The notes: generated by a model not told the origin, from the letters alone. Numbered from the stretch's first letter, positions 16,628 to 26,503 are shown. The stretch is DNA of 64,000 nucleotides from Moorena producens 3L (GCF_000211815.1 NZ_GL890841.1:21499-85498); one strand, 5' to 3'. Numbers and translations: made by a program.

Positions 16628-19258
16628 ATGCCCGATATCCCTAATTATTTGCGCGGTAACGAAATACGGCAAACTTTCCTCGATTTCTACTCCCAACGGC
16701 AACACCAGGTATTGCCAAGTGCTTCGTTAGTACCGGAAGACCCGACGGTGTTGCTGACAATTGCGGGAATGTTGCCGTTTAAACCGATTTTTCTAGGACA
16801 ACGTCAGTCGGAATTCCCTCGCGCCACTACTGCCCAAAAATGTATCCGCAACAATGATATAGAGAATGTGGGACGCACGGCACGGCATCATACTTTTTTT
16901 GAGATGCTGGGGAATTTTAGTTTTGGGGATTACTTTAAGGAACAAGCGATCGCATGGGCATGGGAACTCTCTACAGAGGTATTCGGTTTGCCACCAGAAC
17001 GCTTAGTAGTCAGTGTTTTTCGGGATGATGACGAAGCGTTTGGGATCTGGCGGGATAAAATTGGGATTCCAGCTCATCGCATCCAGCGCTTGGGTGAGGA
17101 GGATAATTATTGGAAATCGGGTCCGACCGGTCCGTGTGGTCCGTGTTCGGAAATTTACTACGATTTTCACCCAGAACTGGGAGACGAGAGCATTGACTTG
17201 GAAGATGATACCAGGTTTATTGAGTTCTATAACCTGGTATTCATGGAATACAACCAGGATGCGGAGGGTAATCGCACCCCGTTAGAGAAGCAAAATATTG
17301 ATACGGGGATGGGACTGGAGAGGATGGCGCAAATTCTCCAGCAAGTGCCGAATAATTATGAAACTGATTTAATTTTCCCGATTGTAAAAACCGCAGCGGA
17401 AATTGCTGGGGTTAACTATAGCAAGAGTGATCAGAAGACGAAGGTTTCTCTGAAGGTTATTGGTGACCATATCCGGGCAATCGTTCATATGATCGCGGAT
17501 GGGATTACGGCTTCTAACACCGGACGGGGTTATGTGTTGCGCCGTTTGCTCCGTCGAGTGGTGCGTCATGGCCGTTTGATTGGGATTGATGGGGAATTTA
17601 CCTGGGAAGTGGCTCAAACAGCGATCGCATTATCTGAATCAGCTTATCCTAATGTGCGGGAACGGGAAAAGACTATCAAAGCGGAAATGCAGCGGGAAGA
17701 GTCTCAATTCCTGAAAACCCTAGAACGGGGTGAGAAGCTGCTAGCTGAGATTTTGGCTAAGAAGCCTAAACAGATTTCTGGCACAGATGCGTTTACCCTC
17801 TATGATACCTATGGTTTCCCAGTGGAATTAACTGAGGAAATTGCTGAAGAACAGGGCTTAACGGTAGACCTCGATGGCTTCGAGGTGGAAATGGAACGCC
17901 AGCGGGAACGGGCTAGAGTTGCCCATGAAACGATTGATTTAACGGTACAGGGTAGCTTAGATCAGCTAGGGGAACATATCCATAGTACGGCATTCCTTGG
18001 TTACACTGAACCCCAGTCCATGGCTAAGGTAGAGGCTTTGCTAGTTGATGGGAAGTCCGTGGAATCGGCTGGGGCTGGGAGTAAGGTCCAGGTGATTTTG
18101 GATCAGACCCCATTCTATGCGGAATCTGGAGGACAAATAGGCGATCGCGGTTATCTGTCTGGGGATTCGCTATTGGTTCGCATCGAAGATGTTCAGAAGG
18201 AATCGGATTTCTTTGTCCACTTCGGTACTGTCGAACGGGGAAATTTAGCGGTAGGCACAACAGTAACGGCTCAAATTGACCGGGCTTGTCGCCGTCGAGT
18301 TCAAGCTAACCATAGTGCGACCCATTTACTGCAAGCGGCTCTGAAAAGAATTGTTGACCCAAGCATCTCTCAGGCAGGCTCTTTGGTGGCTTTTGACCGT
18401 TTGCGCTTTGACTTCAATTGCCCTCGCGCTCTGACATCGGAAGAGTTAGAGCAAATCGAGGCTCAAGTTAATACTTGGATTAGTGAAGCCCATACTGCTG
18501 ATGTGGAGGTGATGCCTTTGACAAAAGCTAAGGCTAAGGGCGCAACCGCTATGTTTGGGGAAAAGTATGGCGATGAAGTCAGGGTGATTGATTTCCCTGG
18601 TGTCTCCATGGAATTGTGTGGTGGTACCCATGTCAACAATACTGCTGAGATTGGCGTGTTTAAGATTATCTCTTCCGCAGGGGTGGCGTCCGGGATTAGG
18701 CGGATAGAAGCAGTGGCTGGACCGGCGGTGCTGGATTATCTGAATGTGCGGGATAAGGTGGTTAAGGATTTATGCGATCGCTTTAAGGCACAACCGGAAG
18801 AGTTACCTGAGCGGATTAGTAATTTACAACAGGAACTCAAGGCTACTAATAAACAGTTAGATGCCCTGAAGCAACAACTGGCTTTGGCAAAATCTGACCA
18901 GTTGTTGGCGGAAGCTAAGTCAGTAGGTGAGTTCAAGGTTCTGGTTGCCAAGATGGAGGGAGTAGAACCAGAGGGCTTAAAAAGTGTTGCGCAACAGCTA
19001 CAGCAGAAGTTGGGAGAAAGTGCAGTAGTGTTGGGTTCAGTGCCTAGCCCGGACAAGGTGAGTTTAGTAGCAGCCTTTAGTAAGGGTGTTAATCAGAAAG
19101 GCTTGCAGGCTGGGAAGTTTATTGGTGCGATCGCTAAATTATGTGGTGGTGGTGGCGGTGGACGACCTAACTTGGCTCAAGCTGGTGGAAAAGATGGCAG
19201 TAAGTTAGGGGAAGCTCTCGATAGGGCGTTGGAACAGTTGTTAGAAGGGTTGCAATAG
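16628..19258 (+). CDS. alaS: Alanyl-tRNA synthetase
   Basis: 876 residues, full length. Class II synthetase charging tRNA-Ala. Motif 2 is at about 75-105 (KCIRNNDIENVGRTARHHTF, then FEMLGNFSFGDYF), and the catalytic core runs to about 350. The editing domain carries its zinc ligands in NHSATHLLQ and CGGTH (ELCGGTHVNNT). The C-Ala domain ends with GGGGGGRPNLAQAGG, which binds the tRNA elbow. Cytosolic. The ATG start gives PDIPNYLRGNEIRQTFLDFY, the normal beginning. It stands as a single gene, with a dispersed repeat immediately downstream. Confidence 0.97.
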   Translation: MPDIPNYLRGNEIRQTFLDFYSQRQHQVLPSASLVPEDPTVLLTIAGMLPFKPIFLGQRQSEFPRATTAQKCIRNNDIENVGRTARHHTFFEMLGNFSFGDYFKEQAIAWAWELSTEVFGLPPERLVVSVFRDDDEAFGIWRDKIGIPAHRIQRLGEEDNYWKSGPTGPCGPCSEIYYDFHPELGDESIDLEDDTRFIEFYNLVFMEYNQDAEGNRTPLEKQNIDTGMGLERMAQILQQVPNNYETDLIFPIVKTAAEIAGVNYSKSDQKTKVSLKVIGDHIRAIVHMIADGITASNTGRGYVLRRLLRRVVRHGRLIGIDGEFTWEVAQTAIALSESAYPNVREREKTIKAEMQREESQFLKTLERGEKLLAEILAKKPKQISGTDAFTLYDTYGFPVELTEEIAEEQGLTVDLDGFEVEMERQRERARVAHETIDLTVQGSLDQLGEHIHSTAFLGYTEPQSMAKVEALLVDGKSVESAGAGSKVQVILDQTPFYAESGGQIGDRGYLSGDSLLVRIEDVQKESDFFVHFGTVERGNLAVGTTVTAQIDRACRRRVQANHSATHLLQAALKRIVDPSISQAGSLVAFDRLRFDFNCPRALTSEELEQIEAQVNTWISEAHTADVEVMPLTKAKAKGATAMFGEKYGDEVRVIDFPGVSMELCGGTHVNNTAEIGVFKIISSAGVASGIRRIEAVAGPAVLDYLNVRDKVVKDLCDRFKAQPEELPERISNLQQELKATNKQLDALKQQLALAKSDQLLAEAKSVGEFKVLVAKMEGVEPEGLKSVAQQLQQKLGESAVVLGSVPSPDKVSLVAAFSKGVNQKGLQAGKFIGAIAKLCGGGGGGRPNLAQAGGKDGSKLGEALDRALEQLLEGLQ

Positions 19259-19264
19259 TTTTGG

Positions 19265-19308
19265 ACTGGGGGATCCCCCCTAACCCCCCTTAACAAGGGG
19301 GGGATTTG
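19265..19308. repeat. GGGGGATCCCCCCTAA-type dispersed repeat, left flank of the defence cassette
   Basis: A palindromic repeat, GGGGGATCCCCCCTAA, then CCCCCTTAACAAGGGGGGG and ATTTGAA. A direct copy (GGGATCCCCCTAAATCCCCC and following bases) lies at 22727-22765, on the far side of the HEPN/restriction/methylase genes. Confidence 0.75.
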
Positions 19309-19475
19309 AAGAATAGTTGTATTTGTGCGATCGCAAACTGACTGCGATCGCGTAGCGGCTCTGTAAGAGCATCGCTATTTTATGGGCTGGTGAGCAATTT
19401 AGTGTGTCAGTGCAATAGTTTTTTTAGCCACTGACACACCCATCATAATATGAGGTGTTATGCCTCGCCCTCACC

Positions 19476-20177
19476 TTAATCCCAGTCTATAGCATCCAGT
19501 TTTTTTAGGAGCACATCAATAAATAGGATGATTGCCCGACCAACTTCTGGAGGAGGGTCTATAAATCCGTGTGCATAAGGATTGCGAAAAACCCCCATCA
19601 TACCTGCATAAAGATTACGATATGCTTGAAGATCGCTATCGTCAAGTTTGCCCTTCAATACCGACTTCTTAGGAGAAAAAATTTTGTTTACGATATCTTC
19701 ACCTGTAGCATTTTTATTGCTGTTATCAATTTTTCCAAGTTTTTTCAACCGCTCTTCTAAAAATACTGTTGCTGTGCGAACATCTTTGTCCCAAGCTTTG
19801 GAATCATCTCCACAAGTATTTAATAAACAGTGACATCTTTTCAACAGTTCAGGATCTAGGTGCTTAAGTTCAGGAGGAATAGCAGACAAGTTAGGAGCAC
19901 CAAAATTAGATTTAACGGCTTGATATGCTTTACTGGTTAAAGCACAATTGTATTGATGTTGAATACTTTTATTACATACTAAACAATCACTATTTTCTAG
20001 AGCATCAAGAGTTATTTTATCGACTTTAGGAACATTCCGCTGATATCCTCCTATAATTGTGCCGCTGTAAGACCAAATGAACAAGATTTCATTCTCCTTA
20101 AGCCTGTCAGCACGTACTTCTTCTACGAGCCACTGCAAAAGTTTTTTCTGGGTTTCATTTAAATTTAGATCTTGCAT
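19476..20177 (-). CDS. Ymh/TIGR02391-like protein with HEPN-type RX4H motif
   Basis: 233 residues. The C-terminal half (about 130-220) follows the Hypoth_Ymh (TIGR02391) pattern: RTATVFLEERLKKLG, then NKIFSPKKSVL and AGMMGVFRNPYAHGF. RNPYAH fits the RX4H signature of HEPN ribonucleases, so an RNA-targeting role is possible; that step is inference. The N-terminal part contains CLVCNKSIQ and is unrecognised. It lies beside a restriction enzyme and a cytosine methylase on the same strand, a position typical of defence accessory genes. No membrane segments. Confidence 0.65.
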   Translation of the reverse strand: MQDLNLNETQKKLLQWLVEEVRADRLKENEILFIWSYSGTIIGGYQRNVPKVDKITLDALENSDCLVCNKSIQHQYNCALTSKAYQAVKSNFGAPNLSAIPPELKHLDPELLKRCHCLLNTCGDDSKAWDKDVRTATVFLEERLKKLGKIDNSNKNATGEDIVNKIFSPKKSVLKGKLDDSDLQAYRNLYAGMMGVFRNPYAHGFIDPPPEVGRAIILFIDVLLKKLDAIDWD

Positions 20178-20329
20178 CTTTAAAATTTTCTATAATAATA
20201 TCCATTATAGCTTTTATTTTTTAGACAGGTATCACTGTTTAAAAAATTGCTTCTCCAGTACCTTCAAAATAATCTATAGAATTTATGATAGCTATTAAAA
20301 TTGGTCGTAGTGCAGTTATTTGTTACCAC

Positions 20330-21361
20330 TTACAGTCGATTTATAACATAAGAACTACTGTCATCTGATATCTCAATCACTTGATCTGACCATCGCAAAT
20401 TTATTGACTTAGGATATTCAATTTCGATCTCTTCTATGCCCTGTATTGCTGGCTTTATGTATCTTTCAATAAAAACAGAAACCACCTCTCCGGCTTCCTG
20501 CTCCATGTGCCTCCACGCTTCTTCTCCGTGATAAAAAGCGCCACCACAGGCCAGATATTTCTCTGATAACTCAGTTAACCTATTCGAGGGTGTTGGATCT
20601 AAAACCAGAAGAACTGGTATAAAACCAGCAGCTTGGCTTTCTTCAGCAAATGAAAGCTCTTCACCAAATCTCCCCTGACCACTTGCAGCAATTGTTACTC
20701 TCAGTTTAAGTTCATAGGTTCTATTATTACTTGGAACTAAACAGTCTATTTGTCGCCCTTGGTTGGTAGGATTTCCATTGGCATCAAGTCTCTTAACTGG
20801 TGAGTTTTTCGCTCCAACAGGCTTGCCACCTAAGCAACTCGCTAATAGAGGTTCAAATAAATAGCCAGTTTCCTGGGCTGACCGATTGTCGATATCATAA
20901 ATCCACTTCCTCCAAACCATCCAATTCGCAAGAAGAGTGGTATTACATCCACCATACTCTAGAAGTGATCTAGGACCAATTTGATCCATGTTGGACATGG
21001 GCTGTGATGACAGAATTCTTTGATATTTAACTCTGCGCCGATGAAGAGCAGAGAGGTTTTCTATAAATAACGCAAAATCGTTATCCTGATTGAAGCAGGC
21101 TGTCAGTGCTGAGATAACATCTTCGGCACGGATATCAGATTCTGCTATGCTATCAAACCAGCTGATTGGAATATTGTAGTAGTCATCATCTGGTACATTG
21201 ACTTTAATAATCTGAAGGTGATCGTGAGACCATCCAAGGTTATCAATAGCAATAGATAGTAGTGACGATAACTCTCCATCAGATATTATAACCTGAGCTT
21301 CACCTGAACCATGCATTTTACATTTAGAATACAAGTTTTTTATGAAAGCAGTATTTTTCAT
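20330..21361 (-). CDS. Probable type II restriction endonuclease
   Basis: 343 residues, directly downstream of a C5-cytosine methylase with 3 bp between the genes. A PD-(D/E)xK-like core is visible at about 205-235: QIDCLVPSNNRTYELKLR, with Asp and Glu-x-Lys in the right spacing, followed by RFGEELSFAEESQAAGF. The N-terminal region (about 1-150) is unrecognised and probably carries the DNA-recognition part. Cleavage specificity cannot be read from the sequence. The gene pairing is the main support for the function. Confidence 0.7.
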   Translation of the reverse strand: MKNTAFIKNLYSKCKMHGSGEAQVIISDGELSSLLSIAIDNLGWSHDHLQIIKVNVPDDDYYNIPISWFDSIAESDIRAEDVISALTACFNQDNDFALFIENLSALHRRRVKYQRILSSQPMSNMDQIGPRSLLEYGGCNTTLLANWMVWRKWIYDIDNRSAQETGYLFEPLLASCLGGKPVGAKNSPVKRLDANGNPTNQGRQIDCLVPSNNRTYELKLRVTIAASGQGRFGEELSFAEESQAAGFIPVLLVLDPTPSNRLTELSEKYLACGGAFYHGEEAWRHMEQEAGEVVSVFIERYIKPAIQGIEEIEIEYPKSINLRWSDQVIEISDDSSSYVINRL

Positions 21362-21364
21362 GGA

Positions 21365-22642
21365 TTATCCAAACAATGTGTATTGATGGATTTTATTTTC
21401 CATCAGGCTATTAAGTAAAATTTCTGTATTTTTTAAAGCTGGGCTCATAGCCTCTGCCTTTGTCAGCAAAAAGCCAAGCATGCGACCTGGATTTTCTTGA
21501 TCCCCCTCGAAGCCATAATTATCACGGATATGTTCAGCAAATACACGAGCCAAAATTGGTGGAATTGCATTGCCTATTTGCTGGATTTTCTGAGAGGCAT
21601 TCCCACAAAATACAAAATCATCTGGAAAGGTTTGAATTCGTGCGGCCTCTCTTATCGTTAAAGGTCTGTTTTCCACTGGGTGTATTAACTCTCTTGTTGC
21701 AGCGCCAGTGATGGTTAAGCTCGGCTCATTCCCCATCAGTCTTTTAAGTCCGGATGGCGCTCCACCCCGCTTTTCTGTGGGCATGCCATCAGCAACGCGC
21801 CTATTTGCTCTCTTCTTAAATGACTCATGCTGTAGTTCCTCTGGCAAATCCTTCATGGTTTGACCTGGTTTTAAGGCAGTAATTCTTTGTAGCTGGATGC
21901 CGTTAATACTTGGGTAGTAATGATCGGATATTTGTGTGGCATTTCCACGAAGAAAAGAATCAAAATCATCTTGAGGAGGCGAGGTTAAAGGTGTTAGTAG
22001 GGTGCCCTTATCTTTTGTTGCTGGTGGTAAACTGTTTATTGCATGAGAAATAGTAATGTCAGAGTTACGGAATAGTTGACCGGAGACTTGAAATTTTGGT
22101 GCTGGAATTCTAAAGTCATGCCCCAACCTATTACCGATAATTAGAACTCGCTTTCGTCTTTGTGGTATACCGTATTCTTGAGAATAAATTTTCTCAATTC
22201 TAATCCAATAACCCAGCTCAATGAACGCCTTAGCGGCTTCGTATACATATTTGCCTTTGTTGGAGGTAAGTAGCCCTTCAACATTCTCCATAATGAACCA
22301 TTTTGGGTTCAAAATAGTTAGTGCTTTAACGTATTGTTTAAGCAAATTATTTCTTGGATCATCCCAGAACCTTGAGCCCGCTGTGGAGAAGCCTTGACAT
22401 GGAGGCCCCCCTATCAATATGTCCAGTTCCCCTGGTTTCATTACTATTTCAGAAAGAACCTGCCCAAAATCTAGGTTATCGATATCCTCATTGCTACATA
22501 ACGACTCGGTAAAATTTATTCTATATGTTTCAACTGCCGCCGCATCTTTATCATTCGCATAAACAATTGAATATCCAGCTTGTTTAAACCCAAGAGAACA
22601 TCCACCTGCACCGCAAAATAGACTAATAGCCGTGTGTTTCAT
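21365..22642 (-). CDS. DNA (cytosine-5) methyltransferase of a type II restriction-modification system
   Basis: 425 residues from the ATG at 22642 (MKHTAISLFCGAGGCSLGF). An upstream ATG would add 28 unrelated residues. All C5-methylase motifs are present: I SLFCGAGG, IV GGPPCQGFS with the catalytic Cys, VI MENVEGLL, VIII QRRKRVLIIG, IX in the region of REAARIQTFPDDF and X QQIGNAIPP. The target-recognition region lies at about 220-330. It protects host DNA from the endonuclease encoded 3 bp downstream; the two form one operon. A dispersed repeat lies just upstream of the start. Confidence 0.93.
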   Translation of the reverse strand: MKHTAISLFCGAGGCSLGFKQAGYSIVYANDKDAAAVETYRINFTESLCSNEDIDNLDFGQVLSEIVMKPGELDILIGGPPCQGFSTAGSRFWDDPRNNLLKQYVKALTILNPKWFIMENVEGLLTSNKGKYVYEAAKAFIELGYWIRIEKIYSQEYGIPQRRKRVLIIGNRLGHDFRIPAPKFQVSGQLFRNSDITISHAINSLPPATKDKGTLLTPLTSPPQDDFDSFLRGNATQISDHYYPSINGIQLQRITALKPGQTMKDLPEELQHESFKKRANRRVADGMPTEKRGGAPSGLKRLMGNEPSLTITGAATRELIHPVENRPLTIREAARIQTFPDDFVFCGNASQKIQQIGNAIPPILARVFAEHIRDNYGFEGDQENPGRMLGFLLTKAEAMSPALKNTEILLNSLMENKIHQYTLFG

Positions 22643-22726
22643 TAATTGATCAACTTCCAAACTCGTCCTAAGACTATAAGCGTCCGCTAAATAGCTCAAT
22701 AAAATTTTATTTACCATTAGGTACAA

Positions 22727-22765
22727 AGGGATCCCCCTAAATCCCCCTTAAAAAGGGGGACTTTG
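22727..22765. repeat. GGGATCCCCCTAAATCCCCC-type dispersed repeat, right flank of the defence cassette
   Basis: A direct copy of the repeat at 19265-19308, with the same order GGGATCCCC, TAA, CCCCTTA, AAGGGGGA and TTTGA. It marks the other edge of the HEPN/restriction/methylase block. Confidence 0.75.
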
Positions 22766-22800
22766 AGCTTGATAAGTGTACCTCACAACTGAAATAAACG

Positions 22801-23703
22801 CTAAATAAAATCCTCAATCACTGCTGTTACCGCTTCATGATACTCTTCAGAAATACCTAAAGTTCCAGCTAATCGAACGGTTTGCACCTGTCCTAACTCC
22901 GCCATCGCTATCATTTCGGCTTTTGACTTAGGTGGCGCATTTTCCGCTAATATCATTAATAAGGGCATCGGCACAGAATCTAAAAGCTGCAAAAATTCCT
23001 CCCGATTAGCTACAGGATCGATTGCGCCAGTAACAAAGGCAGCCGGGGCATATCTCCCGCCATCTTTGGAAGTGATTTTGTGTTTTTGGGCAATAAATTC
23101 GGGAGTTAGTTTGGTTTCATCCACATAGACGTGGCGTTTATACATCAAGCGCAGAAAAGAAGGGGTAGTGTTGAGATAGTATAGACTCTGACCTAACCAG
23201 GGCGATCGCACTAGGTTTTTTACTCCGTTTCTCACTCCATCGGGTAAACCCATTACTCTTAACGGTCCTTTCCAAGTGGGAGCCACTAAAATTAGTTTAG
23301 AAATACTATCTGGATTATCTTGGGTAAACTTTAAAGCGTATCCAGAAGCATGACCCGCAGCAATTACGATAATTGAGTTATTATTAAAAACAGAGTTAAC
23401 AAAATCTGCTAATAACTGCTGAAATAATACGGGATTGTAATCCACAGGAGGGCATTGAGACTCGCCAAATCCTAACCAATCTAGAACGGTAACGTGATAG
23501 TTGGTAGCGAGTAGATTGGCAATACCCTTCATTTCTGTGCGACTAGAAACTGTACTAAAAGCAGGCAGTAACAGTACGGGGTTGCCTGCGCCAATGGTTT
23601 CGTAGACCACTTGATACTGTTTGTCTTGCCAATTCCAGTTGTAGAAATTTTTGGTACCGCCAATACCAGAGTTAATCTGAGTGGGATTAGTTGCTGTAGT
23701 CAT
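22801..23703 (-). CDS. Alpha/beta hydrolase-fold protein lacking the usual nucleophile
   Basis: 300 residues with the alpha/beta hydrolase layout: VLLLPAFSTVSSRTE (oxyanion strand), VTVLDWLGFGES, and a nucleophile elbow at 117-121 that reads GHASG. In active members the centre of G-x-S-x-G is Ser; here it is Ala119, with Ser one place later. The cap region (about 160-215) and a final strand with EEYHEAV (possible catalytic His) are present. It may be a non-catalytic relative or use another mechanism. The frame is intact. It is a single gene between dispersed repeats and I cannot name the substrate. Confidence 0.75.
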   Translation of the reverse strand: MTTATNPTQINSGIGGTKNFYNWNWQDKQYQVVYETIGAGNPVLLLPAFSTVSSRTEMKGIANLLATNYHVTVLDWLGFGESQCPPVDYNPVLFQQLLADFVNSVFNNNSIIVIAAGHASGYALKFTQDNPDSISKLILVAPTWKGPLRVMGLPDGVRNGVKNLVRSPWLGQSLYYLNTTPSFLRLMYKRHVYVDETKLTPEFIAQKHKITSKDGGRYAPAAFVTGAIDPVANREEFLQLLDSVPMPLLMILAENAPPKSKAEMIAMAELGQVQTVRLAGTLGISEEYHEAVTAVIEDFI

Positions 23704-24264
23704 AGTGATAGTTAATATAGGGTTTGTATTTGAGTTTTGAACATAGGATTGATGGGAAAAGGGAACAGGGAACAGCGGATCTGGGAACAGGGAAAAAATC
23801 CTGTTTACCTGATTACGCTAGAAATCCCTATACAGGGTGATCAAAAAACTTGGGCATGAAAACCAAGTTGAACAAGAAGCTTTGAGTCAATAAGACAATA
23901 ACCACTGCTGTTGTGGCAACTGCTACAGTTTTTATTTAATATTTTGTCAAATTAAGTAACTTTTTTAAGTAAAATTTAACGTAATCAAACTTAACAGTAG
24001 CTTGTAGGGTGGGCAAAAAGAGTTTGGTGGTTTTGATTAGTCACGAAATGATGACTTTGCCCACCCTACTCTACTTAACTACGCGAACGCGCAGCGTCGG
24101 GCTCTGCCAGTAAGCGTGGCCTACGGCTAACCAAATAACCTTGGCCAATAGGCCACGGGTTCCCTGAAAGCGGGACGAAGTCCATCGCGTTCAACCTTCA
24201 ACCAACAAACCTTCAACCTTCAACCAACAAACCTTAAACCTTAAACCTATGAATTAACCTTCAA
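23704..24264. other. Intergenic region with palindromic repeat
   Basis: It contains GTAGGGTGGGCAAA and TTTGCCCACCCTAC as 14-bp arms at 24004-24069, short GGGAACAGGGAACAG repeats near 23760-23795, and AACCTTCAACC repeats at 24185-24245. No gene. Confidence 0.65.
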
Positions 24265-25377
24265 CTATCCAAACGTCACCACACTACGAATCGACTCACC
24301 CTTATGCATCAAATCGAAGGCATCATTAATTTGTTCCAAGGGCATGACATGGGTAATCATATCATCAATATTAATCTTACCTTCCATATACCAATCTACG
24401 ATTTTAGGAACATCCGTGCGTCCTCTAGCTCCCCCAAAAGCTGTACCTCGCCAGACCCGTCCAGTTACCAGCTGAAAAGGTCGAGTATTGATTTCTTCTC
24501 CAGCACCTGCGACACCAATAATAATAGATTCACCCCAACCTTTGTGGCAGCATTCTAGAGCTTGGCGCATCATCTTCACATTACCAATACACTCGAAACT
24601 ATAATCAGCGCCCCCTTTAGTTAAATCAATAATGTAAGGGACTAAATCTCCCTCTATTTCATTAGGATTTACAAAATCGGTCATCCCGAATTTTTCAGCA
24701 AGTTGTTGTTTTTTGGGATTAATATCAACACCTACAATTTGGCTAGCACCCACCATCCGTGCGCCTTGGATTACATTCAAACCAATTCCCCCGAGTCCAA
24801 ATACCACGACTCTCGAACCTGGTTGAACTTTAGCGGTATTGATCACAGCACCAATACCCGTTGTAACTCCACAACCGATGTAACAAACTTTATCAAAGGG
24901 AGCATCTTTGCGGATTTTTGCTACTGCGATTTCTGGCAGTACGGTATAGTTAGCAAAGGTGGATGTCCCCATGTAATGATGGAGCATTTTGCTATCGACA
25001 GAGAAGCGACTGGTACCATCGGGCATCAAACCACGTCCTTGGGTATTCCGAATCGCCTGACAAAGATTGGTTTTACCACTTAAACAGTATTCACACTGAC
25101 GGCACTCAGGGATATAGAGGGGAATCACATGGTCTCCTACCTGGACGCTAGTCACCCCTTCACCCACCTCAACGACTACACCTGCTCCCTCATGTCCTAG
25201 AATGGCTGGGAATAGTCCTTCTGGATCTGCGCCAGAGAGGGTATAGGCATCAGTATGGCATACTCCGGTTGCTTTAATTTCCACCATCACCTCACCCGCC
25301 TTAGGTTCGGCTACCTGAACCGTTTCAATGGATAAAGGCTTGCCTGCTTCAAAAGCTACTGCGGCTTTGACCTCCAA
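24265..25377 (-). CDS. frmA: S-(hydroxymethyl)glutathione dehydrogenase (class III alcohol dehydrogenase)
   Basis: 370 residues, normal length. It oxidises S-hydroxymethylglutathione to S-formylglutathione in formaldehyde detoxification and can also act as GSNO reductase. Catalytic zinc ligands are in GVCHTDAYTLSG and GHEGAG, and the structural zinc is in CRQCEYCLSGKTNLC at about 92-107. The NAD fold is GLGGIGLNVIQGA at about 195-207, and GADYSFECIGN is typical of class III. Cytosolic dimer. The usual partner, S-formylglutathione hydrolase, is not adjacent: the alpha/beta hydrolase upstream at 22801 is of another type. Confidence 0.95.
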   Translation of the reverse strand: MEVKAAVAFEAGKPLSIETVQVAEPKAGEVMVEIKATGVCHTDAYTLSGADPEGLFPAILGHEGAGVVVEVGEGVTSVQVGDHVIPLYIPECRQCEYCLSGKTNLCQAIRNTQGRGLMPDGTSRFSVDSKMLHHYMGTSTFANYTVLPEIAVAKIRKDAPFDKVCYIGCGVTTGIGAVINTAKVQPGSRVVVFGLGGIGLNVIQGARMVGASQIVGVDINPKKQQLAEKFGMTDFVNPNEIEGDLVPYIIDLTKGGADYSFECIGNVKMMRQALECCHKGWGESIIIGVAGAGEEINTRPFQLVTGRVWRGTAFGGARGRTDVPKIVDWYMEGKINIDDMITHVMPLEQINDAFDLMHKGESIRSVVTFG

Positions 25378-25477
25378 AATCGACTCCTACTTGGTTCTAT
25401 CAACTGACCTATTCTATTGAAATATTCTGGCTTTGGATAGCAAGCAAAAGAGGAGGTACACAGGATTTTTACCTGTT

Positions 25478-25582
25478 CCCGAATCCCGAATCCCGATTCC
25501 CGAATCCCGATTCCCGTTCCCCTCCTGGGAGGGGTTAGGGGTGGGTTCCGATTCCCGAATCCCGATTCCCGATTCCCTAAAA
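25478..25582. repeat. Tandem repeat of CCCGATTC/CCCGAATC
   Basis: Repeated CCCGAATC and CCCGATTC octamers, broken by CCTCCTGGGAGGGGTTAGGG. The same simple repeat occurs at 44527-44574. It lies between divergent frmA and map. Confidence 0.75.
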
Positions 25583-25714
25583 TCCAGAATGTACCTTACC
25601 TATTGCTCTCAAGCCAACCCGCGTTAATTAGGGATCATATTATTGTACAATTAAAAAAACAACAAATAGTATAATTTTTCCCAGGTTTTGGGGTAATTGA
25701 CGGAATAAAAACTC

Positions 25715-26503
25715 ATGGCAGCTGAAAGAATTGTGCTCTTATCCAGTAGAGAAATAGCTAAAATGCGTCTTGCTGGACGCTTAGCCACTGCACTGTTAGA
25801 CCATTTAGAACCCATGGTTAAGCCAGGGGTAAGCACCCTAGAGATTAATGATGAAGCTGAGCGCTGGACAAAAGAGCATGGGGCAATCAGTGCTCCCTTA
25901 GGCTACCAGGGCTTTCCTAAATCTATCTGTACCAGTATCAATGAAGTTGTCTGTCACGGTATCCCTAACGGGAAGCAAATCCTTAAAGATGGGGACATCA
26001 TTAATATAGACGTAACACCAAAGGTGGATGGATATCACGGGGATACCTCTAGAACCTTTTTTGTTGGTACCCCCTCACCCCTAGCAAAAAAGCTGGTGGA
26101 AGTTACTGAAGAATGTATGATGCGGGGCATTGCTGAGGTCAAGCCAGGAGCAAGGGTTGGCGATATTGGTGCTGCTATCCAAGAGTATGCCGAGTCCAAC
26201 GGCTTTTCCGTAGTGCGAGACTTTGTTGGACATGGGATTAGCAAGATTTTCCATACAGCTCCCCAAATTCCTCACTATGGCACCCGAGGGAAAGGAAAAC
26301 GCCTCCGGGCTGGGATGGTTTTCACTATCGAGCCCATGATTAACGAAGGTACCCACGAAGTGGAGATATTAGCTGATAAGTGGACAGCTGTAACACGCGA
26401 TCGCAAACTTTCTGCCCAATTTGAACACACTATAGTTGTCACCCCTGACGGTGTAGAGATTCTGACATTGCCAGAACAAGAAATCCAGAGTAAATCTGCT
26501 TAA
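25715..26503 (+). CDS. map: Methionine aminopeptidase, type I
   Basis: 262 residues. It removes the initiator methionine from nascent proteins. The five metal ligands are visible: Asp in NIDVTPKVDGYHGDTSRTFF (two), His in GHGISKIFH, Glu in FTIEPMI and Glu in QFEHTIVV. The VCHGIPNG substrate-pocket histidine is present. Type Ia, without the N-terminal zinc-finger extension. Cytosolic. Cyanobacteria usually carry several map paralogues; I cannot tell which this is. Confidence 0.95.
   Translation: MAAERIVLLSSREIAKMRLAGRLATALLDHLEPMVKPGVSTLEINDEAERWTKEHGAISAPLGYQGFPKSICTSINEVVCHGIPNGKQILKDGDIINIDVTPKVDGYHGDTSRTFFVGTPSPLAKKLVEVTEECMMRGIAEVKPGARVGDIGAAIQEYAESNGFSVVRDFVGHGISKIFHTAPQIPHYGTRGKGKRLRAGMVFTIEPMINEGTHEVEILADKWTAVTRDRKLSAQFEHTIVVTPDGVEILTLPEQEIQSKSA

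Noticed and set aside
17013..19056. Antisense and out-of-frame open frames within alaS
   Set aside because: They are shadows of a strongly conserved gene and show no motifs of their own.
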